NCBI RefSeq assembly: GCF_032854445.1
Contig: NC_088300.1
Span: 29,805,608-29,869,607 of the forward strand
Direction: 5' to 3'
DNA length: 64,000 nt
Source: Liolophura sinensis
Taxonomy: Eukaryota; Mollusca; Polyplacophora; Chitonida; Chitonidae
Shown here: positions 59,352 through 64,000 of the stretch, one piece after another
How positions within the stretch are numbered: the stretch's first letter is position 1
Layout of the letters: the number at the start of each line of letters is the position of its first letter
Notes under the pieces: model-generated
Seen by the model: the letters and a program-made list of their open reading frames with translations, nothing else
Told to the model about the DNA's origin: nothing
Database searches by the model: none
Program-made: the position numbers and the translations under genes

Positions 59352-59614
59352 TTTATTTATTTGATTGGTGTTTTACGCCGTACTCAAGAACATTTCACTT
59401 ATACGACGGCGGCCAGCATTATGGTGGGAGGAAACCGGGCAGAGCCCAAGGAAAGCCCACGACCATCCGTAGGTTGCTGCCAAACCTTGCCACGTACGGC
59501 CAGAGAGGAAGCCAGCATGGGCTGAACATGAACTCACAGCGACCGCATTGGTGAGAGGCTCCTGGGTCATTACGCTGCGCTAGCACGCTAACCAACTAAA
59601 CCAGTGAGGCCTAC
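59352..59614 (-). mobile_element. SINE-A, duplicate of the 53835 element
   Basis: No difference from the B1 copy was seen, including the flanking ATTAAAAAAATA repeats. Confidence 0.92.
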
Positions 59615-62575
59615 ATTAAAAAAATAAGAACTTTGCCAAACTCACAGATTGAGAAGCCAGTCAACCGACAGACAGAGGGAACGGCTTACAGAAGTGCTTG
59701 ACACAGCTGATTATGAGCTCAGGTGATTTCAGAGCTGGTCTGGGTTTTTAGTGATAATATTGTAGCTTTTTAATGCTACATCGGGGCATTTGGTGTTAAA
59801 CTGGTGATTTTGAAATGTTATGTATTTAACCTTGCGGATTTAGGATCGGAAATAGGAATTAAAAGAGCGATCGACATGCGATTGCTGGATTTTACAACTG
59901 AAATGCCCTGAAACTGCAATTGTTTTTGTCTCAGAATAGTTTCCATTCAAAACTACGGCCTGTCATATAGTTATAGGAAGCGAGGACGTGCCATACACGA
60001 TACAGAGAATCTCATTAAAACGTAATGATTTCCATAATGAAAAACACTGACATCATTAGAGGTCTGTTAGCAGAGAAATATTCCTGTATGTATCACATGT
60101 TGTATATTGAAAAGATCATTCCTCTTACGGGCGACACAAAAGGTCATATACGCCATGTTACTGACCCTGTTTATTCGTCCTTTGGCCTCATAATGGCATC
60201 CACAGAGTGCACCAGATCTCGATGATTAATCGCCTGACACGTTAACCATGGCTCTCGCCTGCCTGTCTTAGATACACCGCCTACACAATACTGCACAAAT
60301 AGAACGGCGGCGTCCTTGACCCAACGCTCAGTCAACAGCGAGCATCACCAGGTGGTGCGTGGGGAAAATGTCACCTTAAAACATTTGGATTTATTTTCTT
60401 TCTCAACGACCAGACTCAATAAACTGTAAAAACTTTTTATGTTAACTGCAATTATTACTGTTTTTTAAATTGAGACTTGCTATGTGCAATTAAATTTTGG
60501 TTACTCTGCTAATGACGTTCACCTGTGTACTCCTATCGGCGGAAGAATCTTTTTTATTAAGCTTTTGAGGGGACAGGCGCAGACCTGTGAGACAACTTTT
60601 GCACCTTGACGAGAAAACCTTTGGACATTGGCAAGAAAACCTTCAGAAAAATTGGTCAATGATCCATCCGTTGATGCGAAAAAAGTGCTTTATTCACTTT
60701 ATTTGGTTGTTGAGTAACGGCATACTCAACAACTTTTCACATAGACAATGGCGGTCATTTTCATGGGTGTCCAATGCAGGGTGTGTCCTGTCGATGAAAA
60801 CAATGAAAACAAAACCTGAGTTTGTTAAAGACATTGAGCTATGGGGTGTTAACGATAGACAAAAGTTTTTCTTTAAATATATTTTTGTGTGAAAACAGGT
60901 AGAAAACCATCGATCATCGCCAGGAAACTGATATACCTCCTGACCTCAAACATTGGTCAATGACCCATCAGTTACGACAAGCTTTACGATTTTGAGTCAT
61001 CAACGACCCGTTTAAACGCTTGAACCTAGATGTTTGCGAGAAATGAAAATGAGTTTAAGTTATGCTAGTACTATGCTGGTAGTCTGGATTTCACAGGACA
61101 TCAGTTCGAATAGCAGATTATTTTGATATTTCAGGCGTTTGTCTGGCTGTTGTTTACCTTAGTATTCTGACCGAGATGTCACGCTGATACAAAGCGTGCA
61201 GATCGCCATTACTCAGGGATCACTTTATCAGCATGATAGATGGCACATACATCCCACTCCTTCAGAGCAAACAACCAAGGCTAAACAGATGGGTTTCAGG
61301 TCAACACTTTCTCAGTGACGTGGCCATAAGAATCTCGAGAGTATTACAAGCATCAAGTCCTTGTCCACGTTTTATTCAGCATGGAACATGTTTAGTGCTA
61401 CTGTCAATCAACCACCCGTGTGTGAACAACGTGCTTCACGGTGAGAATGTAGGAAGACTGAAGAGGAAAACGTGACTGATCCACCATATAAGCTAACTTT
61501 TCTACATTTACAGCAACATCCTGTTTTTGCGTTTGACCAGTGGTATACCAATGTCACATATGAACTGCCAAGATTCGACAAAACGCCAAATGAAAAGATA
61601 AAAAAAAAGAATATAAGAAGCTAGTATTATGGGCGTATAAGTATTCGTAAGACCTTCTTCACAGCTTTTTGTGGATCTGGTCGAATGCAAACGCTGGTCT
61701 AAAGGCATCTCTATAAAGGAATACATGACCATTGCCAGAAATCAAGATAAAGCCCAACTGAAGATGCTGTGGACAATTATATACGAGGCAATGATGTCTG
61801 GGTCATCTTTAGATAAGAACAACGCTAGGTCGTGTCATGTCCGAGGCCTTAAAATTGTTCTTCGTGCTTATGCGGTATTGGGGAATGGATGGTGCACTGG
61901 TCGGCCCGTTGTCCGATGCATGGGCGTTTTATCCAGCGTTTTATCCCACATTTTCGGCATGGCGAGGAAGCACCATTATAAACATCTCGAGACTGGCACT
62001 AAATTAGCCTCCCACAAACAGACACCTTGATGACATGAACGAAATGATGCCCAAACAAACGAATAAACAAGCTATTCTACCAAACTAGAACTGACGGAAG
62101 AGTTACCAGTTCACAAAAACAACACTTGAGATCAAACATTATTAGCCCACCAAAATAGTGCAAAGATGATTAATAGTGTGAGGGGAAAGGGGGGTACTAT
62201 GTCACTTGCTTCACCTCTTTTTAGGGTGTACTTGCCATGCTGTACATCTTTCATTCAATGTTTTAGTCAGCATTTTTAACATATCTCTACCTCGCTTCTC
62301 ATTCGTTTCCACTGGATCACACTTGTTGAAAACTTTCAGTACCCGTTAATTGCACAACTCGGATTTGTCTTGGGCAAGTACAATCTTATTTTATCACCTT
62401 ATTTGGGGGTTCTTAACACCATTTTCAAGCTTTTTCCACAAAAACGATGGCAGTCAGTTTTATGAGTGGAGGAAATCGGATGCGTAACTTGGCGACAGGC
62501 ACAACTGCTATGGCAACGTATTGTTTCAGTATGTGTCACCGTAACAGTTACGCTTGTGGAAAGTGACACGCGCTT

Positions 62576-62721
62576 TGAAAAACGGGCCCAAGGGGGGGGG
62601 TGTTTTTAAAAGGGGTCGTAACGTTACGCCGGTCGTAAATACCAAGGTGGCATATGACGTCAGTATGCGACGTCATGGTAACATTACGACCCCTTGGAGA
62701 AACAGCCCCCAGGGTCGTAAA
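62576..62721. mobile_element. MITE-like element (B2 copy), abutting the gap
   Basis: Same inverted arms as the 57060 element but with a shorter poly-G run. Sequence stops at 'cagggtcgtaaa', directly before the N run. Confidence 0.6.
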
Positions 62722-62921
62722 NNNNNNNNNNNNNNNNNNNNNNNNNNNNNNNNNNNNNNNNNNNNNNNNNNNNNNNNNNNNNNNNNNNNNNNNNNNNNNN
62801 NNNNNNNNNNNNNNNNNNNNNNNNNNNNNNNNNNNNNNNNNNNNNNNNNNNNNNNNNNNNNNNNNNNNNNNNNNNNNNNNNNNNNNNNNNNNNNNNNNNN
62901 NNNNNNNNNNNNNNNNNNNNN
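62722..62921. other. Assembly gap of exactly 200 N
   Basis: A run of 200 N joins segment B2 to segment A2. A round number suggests a placeholder, so the real distance and even the adjacency are unproven. Confidence 0.98.
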
Positions 62922-63071
62922 CATCTCAGTGAAGCAGCACTAGATAATAGAGCAGTGGAAGTCTGTTCTGCTACATGGAGGTACATTACATGCGCTCTAA
63001 AGACTCCTTCTTCGCATTATGACTGAGAAATTGTTAAGTGCGACGGTAAACCCCAAGCACTCACTCACTCA
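62922..63071 (+). mobile_element. SINE-B 3' half, truncated by the gap
   Basis: Matches 47048-47196 including the tail 'ccaagcactcactcactc'. Confidence 0.85.
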
Positions 63072-63646
63072 AACCAAACATTTATGTTCCAACCATCAAC
63101 CAAAATGAACGTAATAAATCATATCTTATATAAATGTTATATCACTATTGATATAGAGAACTCGTAACAGATGAGTATGTTCTGAGATCAAAACAAACTA
63201 ACAATGTACTGGAAGTGTGAAATAAATGTAGTGTCAGTAAAGCCTTGATTTTGGAAAGGAAAAGACAAATGAACTAGGCACTGTCTGAGATGCAATAGGC
63301 AGGTAAGATTTATTGTATTTATTTTACTTCATTGGTGTTTTATGCCGTTCTCAATAAAGCATGTTCAACTTAAGTGTTTAAGTGTTTCAACTTAAACACT
63401 TGATATATATTCATGTACATGATCTTCACCTTACAGATGCAGGACAATGAAAGCGTAGCTTTTTTTGTGATATTTCGGAATTGGAAATGCAGTCACTTGA
63501 AGAGGCAGTTTGAGTTTTAAGTATTATGTCGCACTTGCATCTCTAAACGATGTATTCCACTAGCGCCTACGGGTTCACACCTTCCGAGGTAGGTGGTGAG
63601 CGGAATTTTGTCAGTAGTGAAAGAAATTCTGCCATTAAATTGATAT

Positions 63647-64000
63647 TCCGACACTTGACGGACGTGGGCGAAAGCTTTGTATCGAGTAAGCCATCATCAT
63701 TTACCTAAAGAATGGTGGCGATGTACAAAAACTGGGTGTTCGTCTGGCCTGACTACCAAGAATGACATCTGGCAGATTCTCCAAACACTGCCCCAGCTCA
63801 ACTCTTTGCAGGCTATGTCACTGAAACTTGGATAGAGGGAGCCTTCGATCAAGAGATATGGAACCTATGACATAAACAAACAAAAAACGACAAGCCATTT
63901 GGAGGGTTGGCGTCGAAAGCTAAATCTCATTGTGAAGAAAGCCCATCCGAAAATGTTTTAGTTCATCACCATTATCAAGACTGAACAAGCCGCAAATGAG
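63647..64000 (+). pseudogene. Second copy of the MULE transposase remnant, cut by the window end
   Basis: This is near-identical to the remnant starting at 47770, with an offset of about 15877. It shares the MF*FITI stop but reads CAA (Gln) where the first copy has TAA in the TE-x-AANE block. It runs off the end of the window inside that block. Confidence 0.68.

Larger units (their letters stand above)
57497..62721 (+). repeat. Segmental duplication copy B2, ended by an assembly gap
   Basis: Direct copy of 51806-57206, separated from it by about 290 bases of spacer. The offset shifts from about 5727 at the left to 5517 after the large indel. The copy runs to the first N at 62722, so its true end is unknown. 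Confidence 0.93.
62922..64000 (+). repeat. Duplicated segment A2
   Basis: Second copy of 47048-48123, beginning directly after the N gap and running to the window end. There are scattered substitutions and one- to three-base indels (for example an extra TTC near 63010). Confidence 0.9.

Noticed and set aside
62554-62986. Open frames of 83-129 codons spanning the N run
   Set aside because: They exist only because N codons are not stops.

Overview
This is nuclear DNA from an invertebrate animal, most likely a lophotrochozoan such as a mollusc (a brachiopod is possible). The evidence is low gene density, introns with consensus GT..AG borders, a recognisable Gremlin (DAN-family BMP antagonist) gene, and dense tRNA-headed SINEs of the 'ggtgttttacgccgtactcaagaatatttcac' type. 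I believe that type is common in marine lophotrochozoans, from memory and not checked. There is no bacterial-style operon, CRISPR array or rRNA, and no free-standing tRNA gene that I could recognise.

Genes. (1) A split gene on the + strand, about 12.0-19.2 kb. Seven exons join in perfect phase into a 389-residue open frame ending in a stop codon and a poly(A) signal. The product is acidic, rich in Glu, Asp and Ser, and free of cysteine except for a basic C-terminal exon with three cysteines spaced exactly 16 residues apart. I do not recognise the family. (2) Gremlin on the - strand at 34.5-35.1 kb: a 182-residue secreted protein coded by one exon, with all nine cysteines of the Gremlin cystine-knot domain. 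No other complete gene could be supported. A signal-peptide-like exon at 39.28 kb is a weak lead.

Layout. 0-12 kb: sparse sequence with three minisatellites (89-, 66- and 33-bp units) and one SINE with a clear target-site duplication. 12-19 kb: the acidic-protein gene, with SINEs in its first intron. 19-34 kb: SINEs, GCGAGG-type simple repeats and three inverted-repeat (fold-back or MITE-like) elements at 28.1, 29.6 and 31.05 kb. 34-35 kb: Gremlin. 36-46 kb: SINEs and an unnamed dispersed repeat. 47-50 kb: remains of a Mutator-like (MULE) transposase and of a reverse transcriptase carrying a YIDD motif and a later SINE insertion. 51.8-62.7 kb: a 5.2-5.4 kb segment present twice in direct orientation. 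After a 200-N gap, the last 1.08 kb repeats 47.05-48.12 kb. The duplications are nearly identical and could be a real segmental duplication or uncollapsed haplotypes in the assembly.

The two genes show no functional link in this window. Splice junctions and frames were read by eye and no database search was run, so family names rest on remembered motifs.
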